A stretch of DNA of 64,000 nucleotides, taken from Lobosporangium transversale (Eukaryota; Mortierellomycota; Mortierellomycetes; Mortierellales; Mortierellaceae). Shown here piece after piece: positions 35,683 to 45,513 of the stretch. Each line of letters begins with the position of its first letter. Position 1 is the first letter of the stretch. The DNA is taken from positions 1,612,001 through 1,676,000 of the forward strand of contig NW_019028979.1 in assembly GCF_002105155.1 (NCBI RefSeq), read 5' to 3'. A model generated the notes under the pieces. The model was not told the origin of the DNA. It ran no database searches and saw nothing but the letters and a program-made list of their open reading frames with translations. Made by a program: the position numbers and the translations under genes.

Positions 35683-36433
35683 AGTGGGAAATTCATTTAT
35701 TTTTTGTCCAATTTCCTTCCCCTGCGCTAAAACTTTGGAAGCAGCGATGTCATCACCTTTTTAAATTGTATTGTAAAATATATTGAGGTGAAGATTGCTA
35801 CTAGAAAGAATATTTCTTTTTTACTTCCTTTGTTTGTAAAAAAATAAAATAAAGATTTCCAAAATAAATGCATTTTATGACCTTCTAGACCTCGATGATA
35901 ACCTTTGATACAGGAAATAGCCAGAATTAATGGCGACTCCCTCAGCCCTTGGTATATGGTGCAGCTAGGCCTCAATCCTTGCTATATGTACATGATATGA
36001 TTGATGGAGACTTAGTCGTAACATGGCTATTAAGAAATTGAGATATGGTGTCTACCCTGCGAAGTATTTTTTTTTTTTTTTTTTTTTTAGTGGCAGTGTC
36101 GAAATATGACATTATATAATGGATAGGTTCTTTCTAAATTGTGCAGGAGCCCAATCTGTCTATGTGTTCCAAAAAAAAAAAAAAAAAAAAAAAAAAAACT
36201 AAATTCGACCAAAGGACATTATTGTGTACTTATATTGCTTGTAAGGACTATATCTGGGATGAGTTCCTGTCACTATTATAGTAGGCGATCAAGCTTAAAG
36301 CTGAGTCCATTTAGCTGGCGCGGCCCATCAGGCCTTTTGTGCGGCCAAAGAGCCACACGAACATGCTCTACAAGCTCTTCACTAATTGCCAATCTTGAAG
36401 TGGCTTTCAGTAAGGGGGATGTTGTTCTTTCGA
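35683..36433. other. Intergenic, no gene seen
   Basis: 3' flank of the LRR gene, then AT-rich DNA with a T tract at about 36067-36088 and an A tract at about 36171-36198. The last 150 bases before the rRNA relic are less AT-rich and might be rDNA spacer carried with it; I cannot confirm this. Confidence 0.5.
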
Positions 36434-36975
36434 ACAAATCTATAGAACAATGGACATAATCTCAAGTGATTGTAGCGGCAAGGCTATTTACAGCTGACAA
36501 TACCCCGTGCAACTAAATTCGTTTGCAATGGATTTATATTGACTAATATCCGAAATTGGCATTGCAGAACAGTCATGAAGCCTTTCCGCTCCACAAATGC
36601 ACCCTTGGTAACATGACTGAGGATCCAAAGATCTGTTCGTATTCAACTAAAAACCATAAAAGGCGGTAATCGTCGCGCTCAAGCACGGATTCTGACTTTG
36701 AAGCATTCAGCCATAACCCAACGGACGGCAGCTTTGGACCATTGCCTGCTCAGGCAGATCCAGGTACCAACTGTCCGAATGAATCGTACTGAGTCCAATT
36801 ACTATTGCAACATTTCATCAGTAGGGTAAAACTAACCTGTCTCACGATGGTCTATACGCGGCTCACACCCCTTATTAGTGGATGAGCAGCCAACGCTGCT
36901 TCAGTATGGGGAAGGCCGATATCAAAGGATCGAAAAGCAATGCCGCTATGAGCGCTTTGCTGCCACAAGCCAGTT
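36434..36975 (-). pseudogene. Degenerate 3' fragment of 28S rRNA
   Basis: On the minus strand this reads collinearly with the last part of the large-subunit rRNA, from the conserved ACTGGCTTGTGGCAG to the 3' terminus. Intact landmarks include GAGACAGGTTAGTTTTACCC, CTACTGATGAA, CAATAGTAATTG, GTTATGGCTGAA and AGTCAGAATCC. It is broken. The sarcin-ricin loop has lost about nine bases (AGTACGATTCATTCGG instead of AGTACGAGAGGAAC plus flank) and many helices are mutated. It stops abruptly on the 5' side and reaches the natural 3' end, so it is a truncated, non-functional copy outside any rDNA array. Confidence 0.9.
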
Positions 36976-37848
36976 TTTACACCCGCGTTAAATTTTATGG
37001 CAATTTTTACCCCAATAGGGTTTGTGGCCACAAAAGAAAAAGAACTAGCGCGTTATAGGATTAAACTTTAATCTTTTTAAGCAGGCAAATGGCTTTTTTT
37101 GACATGAAAGCTATGCGTGACCTAGAAAAAAGATAAATTAGGAAACAGAAACGAACATTTTTACAGCGAAATAAAAGTGTCAACGAAGTTTTACTATAAA
37201 CATATATATATAAATATATATGTATACTATTTTTTTTTTCGAGGCTTTGTCCCCTCTTCCGTTGCATCTTTTCCTCCCGTACACATCATTTTAGCTTCCG
37301 TTGCTTCCATATTTTCGGTTCTTGGGCAGTTCATTTTTTTTTTTTGGGAAATTAAGTATACATGTACTGTGAAGTTGTGCGTTCTGGGCAATTCCTTGCA
37401 ATTCAGACACTCAATTGGGTCTCGGCCCCATCTCCCGTTGTTCCATTCTCTTTTGTGCCAACTTGTCAGGCAGGGGTTGTCGGCAGCGACTATACAAACA
37501 AACAAAATGTGTCACAATCTTCTCGTCTTCCCCTGACCTTTTTTTTTTTTTTTGTTGATTGTTTGTGTCAACCCAATTGCATCTTCCAAGATGGAGAGTG
37601 CATGCATGCATCTAGGCATGTATTTACATGGCGAAGCTGTTATTATTTTTCTCTTTTTGTCCAATCAATCCCAAACAAAGTGGAGAGTGGCCCAAATGAT
37701 TTTTTTTTTTTTTTTTTTTATAAAATCGTATATCGTCTCCTCTTTTTTTCTGTTCTCACATCAAAAAAAACTCTCGATCCACTTGACCTACAGTTCATCC
37801 ACAACCTTTCACCTTTTTTGATCTTCAGAAGTAAAAAAACAGTACAAA
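36976..37848. other. Intergenic with pyrimidine-rich promoter
   Basis: AT-rich, with T tracts (about 37335, 37538, 37700) and a T/C-rich block before the ATG at 37849. Small frames on both strands have no recognisable product. Confidence 0.5.
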
Positions 37849-38328
37849 ATGAGTTGGAACCACTTTGTTACTACTCACCAACATGGTGATACACGTACGA
37901 CCATCATCTGGGGCCAAGCTCCGCCGCAATTTATTCCTTATCCGATGCCACAGCCTGTGCCAGTGTCAAGGCCACTATCCATGCATCTTACTTACCCGGG
38001 CTATACATACCCACCAGCGCCTATGAGTTGGCCACTGGGACCAGCACCGTCACAACCCCCGCCTTATTCAATGGCAGTGGCATCATTTCCCTTCGCATGG
38101 CCATACCTACTTCACCCATCACAACCTCCTCCTCCTCATTTTATGCCATGTCCACATCATCACGATAAGTGTCATCACCGCTTTACTACTGCCGTAAATT
38201 CAAAACCTGATACAATAAGCAAGCTCAAAAAGCTGCCTGGCAATATGATGGAGCTATTTTCACCTTCTATCATCGGCTATTGTGCAGACTTTGTGGTCTC
38301 GGGCCTCGCGTCAGGTGGTTTTTTTTGA
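37849..38328 (+). CDS. Truncated third member of the LRR family (N-terminal part only)
   Basis: An ATG frame of 159 codons. Its first residues (MSWNHFVTTHQHGDTRTT, then IIWGQ) match the start of the neighbour at 38989 (MPHFITQHSSGQSQTT, then VHVYIPGQ) and more loosely that at 32346. After this motif it is rich in Pro, Tyr and Met, with a His-rich patch (PHHHDKCHHRF), and it ends without the family module or any LRR. It is either a truncated duplicate or a small protein that keeps only the N-terminal motif. No membrane segment or signal peptide is clear. The matching positions also support the ATG used for each neighbour. Confidence 0.55.
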   Translation: MSWNHFVTTHQHGDTRTTIIWGQAPPQFIPYPMPQPVPVSRPLSMHLTYPGYTYPPAPMSWPLGPAPSQPPPYSMAVASFPFAWPYLLHPSQPPPPHFMPCPHHHDKCHHRFTTAVNSKPDTISKLKKLPGNMMELFSPSIIGYCADFVVSGLASGGFF

Positions 38329-38988
38329 GATTTTTATATATTTGGCCCATTCTTTGGGTTGTCTTCTTCCTGAAAGGTGCTTTTATAGGATCCTCCTTGT
38401 CGAGCAGATACAAAAAAATGTATTGATGTATTTTATTTTTATTTATTATTTTTTTCTGACTCCTGAGATTCACTCAATCAAAAAAAAAAAAAAAAAAAAA
38501 AAAACAGATTAGCCATTGAATAATTGAATAATACAGCTCCAGACTAATGGAGCATAAATCCAAACATGTTTATATCTTTCCAACCTGTGTTGCTGGCCAA
38601 ATATTTCACGTAACGTTTCCGATGTTAGTCAATGCAAACTGAATAATTCACACGTCCAAGAAGCCTAAGAAATAAAAAACTATGATGGTGTAATGGACAG
38701 CGCATAAAAAATATCTCTCGGATGTCCTTTCTGAATACTTTGTTGGACAATATCCGTATGTACCTCTGACATTGCTTTTTGTGCATGTTCTGGTTCATTC
38801 ATGTCAGTTGGACTGGCGAAGCAAAAAAATAAAAAATCTGAGCACGAAATGGATAGGAACATGATTTTAATGTACATTGGGAAGGGCCCCTTCTCCTTTC
38901 TATGACCGATGAAAAGAGAGTAAGGAAATATTTTACACAAACACTTTTTTTTTTTCGATTACATTCTTCTTTTGTTAAATTATTTCAC
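38329..38988. other. Intergenic, no gene seen
   Basis: AT-rich spacer with an A tract at 38481-38503 and a short T tract just before the next start codon. A minus frame at 38680-38940 shows no motif. Confidence 0.5.
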
Positions 38989-41061
38989 ATGCCTCATTTT
39001 ATCACGCAGCATTCCTCTGGACAAAGTCAGACTACCGTACATGTGTACATACCTGGTCAACAACAACAGCAGCAACAACTACTACAACAGCAACCATGGC
39101 CACCATACCAACAGCGACAGCACCAACAACAGCTGCCATGGTCATCAAGGCCACAACACCAGCAACAACAACAGTACCAATCATCAGAGCATACTCGACA
39201 CCGATCCTCACTCTCTGCCAGAGTCTTGACACAGGAGGAGAAAGACATTCTCATGGCACAAAGGATTGCGCACCAGGAAGCGCTAGAGTATGATGCATAT
39301 AGGGATGAGGACAACACTGATTTGTTGTACGCAGAAGATTGTCCCATATCTGGGGATAATAGCAGAGGCAGCAACAGAAGTATCAGCAGGAGTAACAGCA
39401 GGAGTAGTAGCAGTAGCAGCAGTAGCAATAGTACTAATAGCAGGGATTCACGCAGCAATAACAGCCACCACCATCGCCACAACAACAACAGTAATAGCAA
39501 CGCCGAAAGAAGCAACGGTATGGGTAATAACAGTAGCAGCAGCATAAATACCAACAGCAGCAGCAGCAATATCAACATCAGCAGCACTAGTAATAGCAAC
39601 ACAAACGCAGCAGCCAATCCACGGCCTTTGTCCACTATCAGTGGCCATTTCGCGACAAGAGGTCTGAGAATCATAGCTGAACCGTCTGATAACAACATAC
39701 CGATGTTATTTGTAGTAACTCCACCATTGGATACATCTTTGATACCTAGTGCATTTGACTCTTTCCAGATCCTGATCCCCTGTCAAGGTCCCTCTGTCTG
39801 CAGCAACGACGCTAAATTGGTCCATCTGACAGCTCATAGTGGATATACAATCAAGGTCCCCTCGAATATCCTTCATAACCATCAAGGTGCCATCCGAAGT
39901 ATTGGCAGAATCTTCAGTCCTGTAGTTCAGGGCGCTAGTATGGCCAGTGCGGTTTCTGGGGGGCCTCGGATACCCACGAGTTCTCTCACCTCCGGGATGA
40001 CAGAAACCCTGCGGTTGCTGGGTAACCGGAATCTGAGTGATATAGTTGGTTTGAGCCTCCAAGACATGTATAGGGTCCAATCTTTAGTTGATTCTCATCA
40101 ACAAATCGCTATGAAGTATCTCCTATTATCTGCATTAACGGACAACAATCAGAATACGACAGGGGATCTCTCGCGCCTGTCGGTCTATAACGCAAACGGA
40201 CATAAATTCGTTTGGGTTTGTGCCGAATGTCGAGCCCTTCTTCTGAATGGCAAGCACATTGATCGATCGCATCATACGACTGTGGAGGATTATAAAGAGC
40301 TGAGTAAGCATGAAAAAGAGATCAATGTGGTCTTGAAGGACTTTGTTTCTGCCAAGGTCCTGACCGAGGCGATTAGAAATAGTGCTGTGGCCGAGAAAGT
40401 CGTTGTCCGGGTCTTACCAGGCTACTTTGAGCAGCGAGATCGAAGAGAAACCGATCCTACCGTTTTCAACTCCATCTGCAGACAATTCTCTGGCTTGGGG
40501 AAGGCTCTCCAGGAACGACCACTTCTCACAAGTCTCGAGATTCGGTGCAATACAATCACAGGCCAGCTGTATGAGGGCTTCGACCAGATTCTAAAATGTT
40601 CAACATTGGAGTATCTAACTGTCATTGGTGTGCCGCTTCTCCTTCAAAAGGACAAGCTTTTGATCGACTGTAAAAAGTTGAAGCGGCTGGTACTGGACGG
40701 TGTGTTGGTCAATACTGAGGCTTCAGCCGCTAATTTGGCTAAGCTTATTGGGAATGCTACAATACTTAAGGCTCTGTGTGTGTCTCGAGCTGCCTTCACG
40801 CCACCTTCGCTTAATGGGCTTTTCGTAGACCGGCATCAAAAGATGCAGAGACAGCTAAGGAAGCTCGAAGAATTGGCGTTGCCCCGTAATGATCTCGACG
40901 ACTATGGTGCAGAGAAGTTTGTATCATTTGCATTGAAAGGAAATAGTCTTAAAGCACTCGACCTCCGGGAAAATCCTTCCATAACCAATGATGGGTACCA
41001 ACAAATATTGGAATGTTTGGCACGCCAGACGCGTCAGATTACTTTTGATTGTCGAGAGTAA
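38989..41061 (+). CDS. LRR protein, local paralogue family member 2
   Basis: A single exon, 690 residues from the ATG at 38989. An in-frame ATG 87 bases upstream exists, but the paralogue N-terminus and the T-rich leader favour this one. Order: N-terminal family motif (PHFITQHSSGQSQTT); long Gln-rich then Ser/Asn-rich low-complexity region up to about residue 220; family module (PMLFVVTPPLD, FQILIPCQGPS, HLTAHSGYTIKVP, WVCAEC with a CxxC pair); then a leucine-rich part (LEYLTVIGVPLLL, LKRLVLDGVLVNTEAS, LEELALPRNDLDDYG, LKALDLRENPSITNDG). Module and LRR align with the gene at 32346 along their whole length, so the two are tandem duplicates in the same direction. Unlike it, this copy has no intron and no minisatellite. 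Binding function is inferred; biological role unknown. Confidence 0.82.
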   Translation: MPHFITQHSSGQSQTTVHVYIPGQQQQQQQLLQQQPWPPYQQRQHQQQLPWSSRPQHQQQQQYQSSEHTRHRSSLSARVLTQEEKDILMAQRIAHQEALEYDAYRDEDNTDLLYAEDCPISGDNSRGSNRSISRSNSRSSSSSSSSNSTNSRDSRSNNSHHHRHNNNSNSNAERSNGMGNNSSSSINTNSSSSNINISSTSNSNTNAAANPRPLSTISGHFATRGLRIIAEPSDNNIPMLFVVTPPLDTSLIPSAFDSFQILIPCQGPSVCSNDAKLVHLTAHSGYTIKVPSNILHNHQGAIRSIGRIFSPVVQGASMASAVSGGPRIPTSSLTSGMTETLRLLGNRNLSDIVGLSLQDMYRVQSLVDSHQQIAMKYLLLSALTDNNQNTTGDLSRLSVYNANGHKFVWVCAECRALLLNGKHIDRSHHTTVEDYKELSKHEKEINVVLKDFVSAKVLTEAIRNSAVAEKVVVRVLPGYFEQRDRRETDPTVFNSICRQFSGLGKALQERPLLTSLEIRCNTITGQLYEGFDQILKCSTLEYLTVIGVPLLLQKDKLLIDCKKLKRLVLDGVLVNTEASAANLAKLIGNATILKALCVSRAAFTPPSLNGLFVDRHQKMQRQLRKLEELALPRNDLDDYGAEKFVSFALKGNSLKALDLRENPSITNDGYQQILECLARQTRQITFDCRE

Positions 41062-41436
41062 ACAAACAAACAAAATAAAATAAGTAATAAAATAGAGAGG
41101 AACAGACAGGGGCAGGGACAAGTGTTGAATTTGTGCATAGCAATAAAAAATAAAAAAAAGAATTGGTGGAGAGCGGTGACAAAATGGTCTTCGCCAAGGC
41201 CAATACATCCAAACATTCTCAGTCATGAGCATGACTTTAATTACTTCTAAAGACTTAAAAAGAAGGGAATGTCTGCTCTTCCCTCATTCCTCATTCCTCT
41301 TTTATCACTTATCACCTTACTTCCTTGGCCACTTTACCCTATTCCTTCCCGCCTTGGATCTTTCAGCATCTGCACAAACCCTTTCACGGCGTTTTTTTTT
41401 TTTTTTATTTTTTTTAACCTATCTTCATTCTTCATC

Positions 41437-42971
41437 ATGCGACTCATTCCCACTGCTTCCGAACCACAAAAAGCCTATTTCATGTTATATCCCCTCATCC
41501 TTTTTTCCATCCTCACTCCAATCCACACACAATCTTATCAACCTAATGCTACCTACTCACCAGCTAATGCCTTCATTGAAGACCAAGTCTTGTACGTCAT
41601 GGGAGGATGGCTTAATTCTAACAAAGAATGGTCTCTCAGACATTTGCGCTTGATCTTTCAGTTGGTTGGAGTGCCTCCAGCCCAGCTTACAAGAAACTAG
41701 GAGACGGCCTGAGCGATGCCGCGATCCCCAGTGGGATTTCCTCGGATGGCAAGACCTGGTACTTGAGTTCTCGCGGGAAGCCTTATGCCTACGATATCGA
41801 GACTGCGGCCATGAGAATAATTTCACCCTTCTCTTCGATCCCTTCGGTCAGTACTACTCGCAGTATTGCAGGCGCCATAGATCCTGAGACTGGGATTCTT
41901 TATCTACTGCATGGCTTATCCCTCAAGGGATTGATTATTATACCTGATAGGACATATATGATAATTTATACACCTGAAACAGGTTATGAAAATATTGTAG
42001 AGATGTACACTCCCTTGGTGCCACTCGTTTATTATTCCGTCGGATGGGCGAAACCCATCAAGGCCATGCTCATCTTCGGTGGGGCTTCAAGCAATGGTGG
42101 AAATCCTCGCAACAGTCTTTTTGCTTATTATCCTGCAAAAGGATGGAGCCAGCCAACTGTCAAAGGAGATCTTCCCCCACCTCGTTCCCGTGCCTGCTTC
42201 GTTCCTGCCTATAAAGGGACAAAAATGATCCTGTTTGGCGGTCTAGGCGAAGGAGACACAGTTTTGGGTGACCTTTATATCCTGGACGTATCGACCATGA
42301 TCTGGACAAGAGGGTCGGATGCTGGATTTACAGGTGCCCGCATGAACCATGCCTGTGCTACTAGCAAGGATTTTTTTGTAGTCTGGGGAGGATCTACCTC
42401 TAGAGATGGTGGCCCTGATGATGTCAAATTGAACACAACAATCATTTATAACATGATCACGTCCAGATGGACGACAGAGTTCAATCATTCTCCAACGGGG
42501 GCTTCAAATCCAAATGCAAAACCATCAGAATCACTCTATTTGGCACCTGGTCTCAGTGACACCAACGGTGGTCAGAGCTCAAATACAAATTTGGGGGCCA
42601 TCATTGGAGGCGCTGTAGGTGGGTTGGCTGCTGTTGTTATCCTAGCTGCAGGTATAGTTTTTTACCGCCGCCGCAAATCTGAAGCTCCTCCTGGACAGAG
42701 TAACGATATCGAGGATATCAATCATGGGAATGTCAACCATACGGGACCTTTCCTGCCAAGCCAAGGCAGTCAATCGCCCAATCATCTTAGCGTCGAGAGC
42801 GCATTCCTTAATAGCGGCAATAGTAGCCATCCTGTGATTCCTCATGTCCAAGGTTCCTCTGTTTTAGCTCAAGGCCAGGTTCAGATTGACAACCCTTCTT
42901 CAGCCAGGAGTATCCAATTACAAGCTGCAAAATTAAGGCAGTTACAGCAAGTGAGACCGTTGGAGGTATAG
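41437..42971 (+). CDS. Kelch-repeat membrane protein, frame broken near 41625
   Basis: The reading frame from the ATG at 41437 gives a hydrophobic signal-like segment (AYFMLYPLILFSILTPIHT) and the first Kelch strand (LYVMGGW). It then loses phase between about 41622 and 41633. The continuation (SQTFALDLSVGWS) is in another frame, open from 41628 to 42971. The net shift equals one lost base. The paralogue at 43506 shows the same order without a break, and no GT-AG intron fits. Kelch units follow (KAMLIFGGAS, KMILFGGLGEG, FFVVWGGS), then one transmembrane helix (about 22 residues, GAIIGGAVGGLAAVVILAAG) and an RRRK stop-transfer. The tail of about 100 residues is cytoplasmic. It is either a recent pseudogene or a sequence error. 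Confidence 0.78.
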
Positions 42972-43505
42972 AGAGTCTTAACACGACGCGTGAGACAGAT
43001 TGAATATAATGCAAGGCAGGGCTCTTACGAACCATACCCGCTTAATTCTTGTGAAGTAGAAGATCGAAACTGAGCACTTTAATACAATAAATGATTCACA
43101 TGAAAAAAAGGTGGCGAAGACAATCATCGTTCATCTACAAAAAGAAAATCCCTTGTTAGGATTAATTCGCCTTTTTTTCGCAGCACACACTTAATAAATA
43201 TTCATACACTCCTTCAAATGGAATGGAGAGCAATAAAGCAATACAGATGAATTATAACATTGTATTTTTAGGCTCTTGTTTTTCTGTTGGACATTAAAAA
43301 CAAAGCCAGTTTTGTTTATGGCGAAGCACCACCTTAATGACTTTATTTTGGGTGTGAGGGCGCAATCCATCTTGCATATTCTCGACTCTTTTCTCCATCT
43401 TTTTCTTTCCTTCCCCTCCTTGCCTTCGTCTTTCAGTTCCTCTTCTTTTTTTTTTTTTTTTTTTTTTTTTTACACTTTTCTTCACGATCAGCTATTAGGT
43501 CACAA
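42972..43505. other. Spacer between the two Kelch genes
   Basis: About 530 bp with an AATAAA signal near 43065-43095 for the first gene and a CT-rich block ending in a T tract (43443-43470) before the second. No further gene. Confidence 0.55.
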
Positions 43506-44669
43506 ATGATGAACATATTCTCTCAATTTCTCTTCTTCCCCATGAAGAAAAGCCTCGGCTTATGTCTTCTCTATCTCTTTGTCATGAAGACCACACTTGC
43601 TCAGCAACCAGAGCTGCAATCCTTTCAGCCCGAGCAGACCATATACTCCTCCAGTGTTTTCATCGAAAGAGAGACCATGTATGTTGTTGGTGGTCATCAA
43701 GGTCGCTTGGATCGCTCACAGATGTTTTCATTGGACCTGTCTAAATCCTGGAGCACATCTCAAGATCCTCCATTCAAGAAGCTTTCTGGCGGTTTGGCTA
43801 CTCTTGCCGCGCCTGGAGCTCTTACGAAGGACAAGAAGAGCTGGTTTATCATCTCGAATGCAACGGCTTATTCATATAACTTTGCTGCCTCCTCCTGGAA
43901 ATCACTTGGAGAAAAATACTATATTACGGAGCGCCGTGGCCTTGCAGCAGCTACAGATCCAGATACAGGAGCTATCTATGTCCCTAATGGATACGGAGGG
44001 TTTCTAGATGGTAGCAACGAGATGTTAGTCTACAATGCTTCTAGCTCAGATTTCCTAAAGGAGGGCTTGCACCCAGCTCTGATGGGCCGACATTTTTATG
44101 CAGCAGCTTGGGCACCTACTCTGAAAGCGATGCTGATGTTTGGTGGTGGTGATTATAATACGAATAATACGAATAACGACCTATATTCGTACAGCCCTGA
44201 GCTTGGCTGGAGCTTGCTCACAACCAAGGGTGATATTCCTTCATCACGAGACAGCACATGTTTTGTTCCAGCACATGAAGGCAGAACGATGGTTTTGTTC
44301 GGTGGAATGTCCGACCAAGGAGCCAGTTTGTTGGATGACGTCTATTTGTATGATGTCGAGTCAATGACCTGGAAACGAGGAAAGAATGTGGGGGTTGTGG
44401 GCGGTGCACGATATGGACATGTGTGTGCCGTCTCGGATAACTATCTTATTGTCTGGGGAGGGGGATCTGATGGTCCTATTAGCAACTTGTTGATGGTTTA
44501 CGATATCGAAAAAGCAGAATGGACTAATCACTATTCGTACAAGCCCGCGCCAGTCAACCCAACCGACCTATTCCAACCATCCTCTGCACTGTCACTGCCA
44601 AGGAGCAATTTGAAAGCCGCTGTAGGTGTCCTTGGGATCGTTGTGATGCTTGTCATTGGTGGTTTTTAA
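43506..44669 (+). CDS. Secreted Kelch-repeat protein, possible GPI anchor
   Basis: A single exon of 387 codons. The second in-frame Met group at 43542 (MKKSLGLCLLYLFVM) would give a classic signal peptide cleaved before QQPELQ; the annotated start adds 12 residues. Kelch beta-propeller units are visible as MYVVGGHQG, KAMLMFGGGDYN, MVLFGGMSDQG with VYLYDVESMTWKRG, and YLIVWGGGSDG. The extreme C-terminus is a short hydrophobic stretch (AAVGVLGIVVMLVIGGF) with no basic residues after it, which fits a GPI-anchor signal better than a transmembrane anchor. It is the tandem paralogue of the gene at 41437, which instead keeps a transmembrane helix and cytoplasmic tail. A cell-surface binding role is likely; the ligand is unknown. 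Confidence 0.85.
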   Translation: MMNIFSQFLFFPMKKSLGLCLLYLFVMKTTLAQQPELQSFQPEQTIYSSSVFIERETMYVVGGHQGRLDRSQMFSLDLSKSWSTSQDPPFKKLSGGLATLAAPGALTKDKKSWFIISNATAYSYNFAASSWKSLGEKYYITERRGLAAATDPDTGAIYVPNGYGGFLDGSNEMLVYNASSSDFLKEGLHPALMGRHFYAAAWAPTLKAMLMFGGGDYNTNNTNNDLYSYSPELGWSLLTTKGDIPSSRDSTCFVPAHEGRTMVLFGGMSDQGASLLDDVYLYDVESMTWKRGKNVGVVGGARYGHVCAVSDNYLIVWGGGSDGPISNLLMVYDIEKAEWTNHYSYKPAPVNPTDLFQPSSALSLPRSNLKAAVGVLGIVVMLVIGGF

Positions 44670-45513
44670 GTTTAACTCAACTCCAAAAAAAAAAAAAAAA
44701 AAAAAAAAAATGCCTAGTCATAGTCGGCACAGCGTTAAGATGCTAAATAAATATACATAGAGTTTTACATGAAGTCAATGCATTCCTTGCTTGAGATCGC
44801 GTGTTAGTTCCTCATCCGAAGATCTTTGAGGCTTTCTACAATATAGTTATGAAGCCAATTTTAAGGAAGACCGCTCCTTACAATCTTTAGACAAATGCAC
44901 TTTGGTAAAAAAAAAAGAAGCCCATATTCCATGAATCGTTTCAAGAGGAGTACTTAACTTTGTGTTCAGAGAAGGGAAAGGAGGGATTGTAAATGTAAAG
45001 CTCATATCATACCCATGGCTCGCAGGGTCAAATATGACTGGAATACAGAGAGATCATTTTCAACGTAATATTAGCAGGACTTTTGCCATTTATTCCTTTA
45101 TTACAAGTAAATGAAGGACATTGAAGCTAAATTCACCAATTACAAAGAGAGATTGCAATAATATCAATAATATCTTCATGATAGCATACATTTCACCCAA
45201 ACGGAGCTCAAGTCACTACTCTCTCAATAGACTCAAGTTCTATCCTCCAATCCTACATTATATAAGCTTTATAAAATTCTTTTGATCAAGTCGAGATTCT
45301 CAATAATATGTTATAAACAATCACAATGAGTTTTTTTTTTTTTTATTTTTTTTTTTATCGATATTATTATTGTCATTGTCATTGTAATTCCCGCTTGGAA
45401 GGCAAATATGAACGAGAAAGGTTGAGTTACGTTCTCAATACCAAAGCGCAAATTTACAATCAATACATGTTCTGATACACATACATAATCCATTGGCCTC
45501 AACAGGAACCATA
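44670..45513. other. Intergenic between convergent genes
   Basis: Starts with an A tract (44682-44710) and ends with a T-rich stretch near 45330-45358. Probably the 3' ends of the Kelch and F-box genes; nothing else recognised. Confidence 0.55.

Noticed and set aside
38902-38988. Upstream in-frame ATG for the second LRR-family gene
   Set aside because: The paralogue N-terminal motif begins at the ATG at 38989, and the intervening codons include a T-tract-coded Phe run typical of the leader.
39057-39698. 213-residue minus frame made mostly of Leu, Cys and Val
   Set aside because: It is the antisense of Gln/Ser/Asn codons in the LRR-family gene; no domain and no independent start context.
41225-41653. 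Overlapping plus frame over the Kelch start
   Set aside because: It shows neither the signal peptide nor the Kelch motif; it is a shadow of the true frame.
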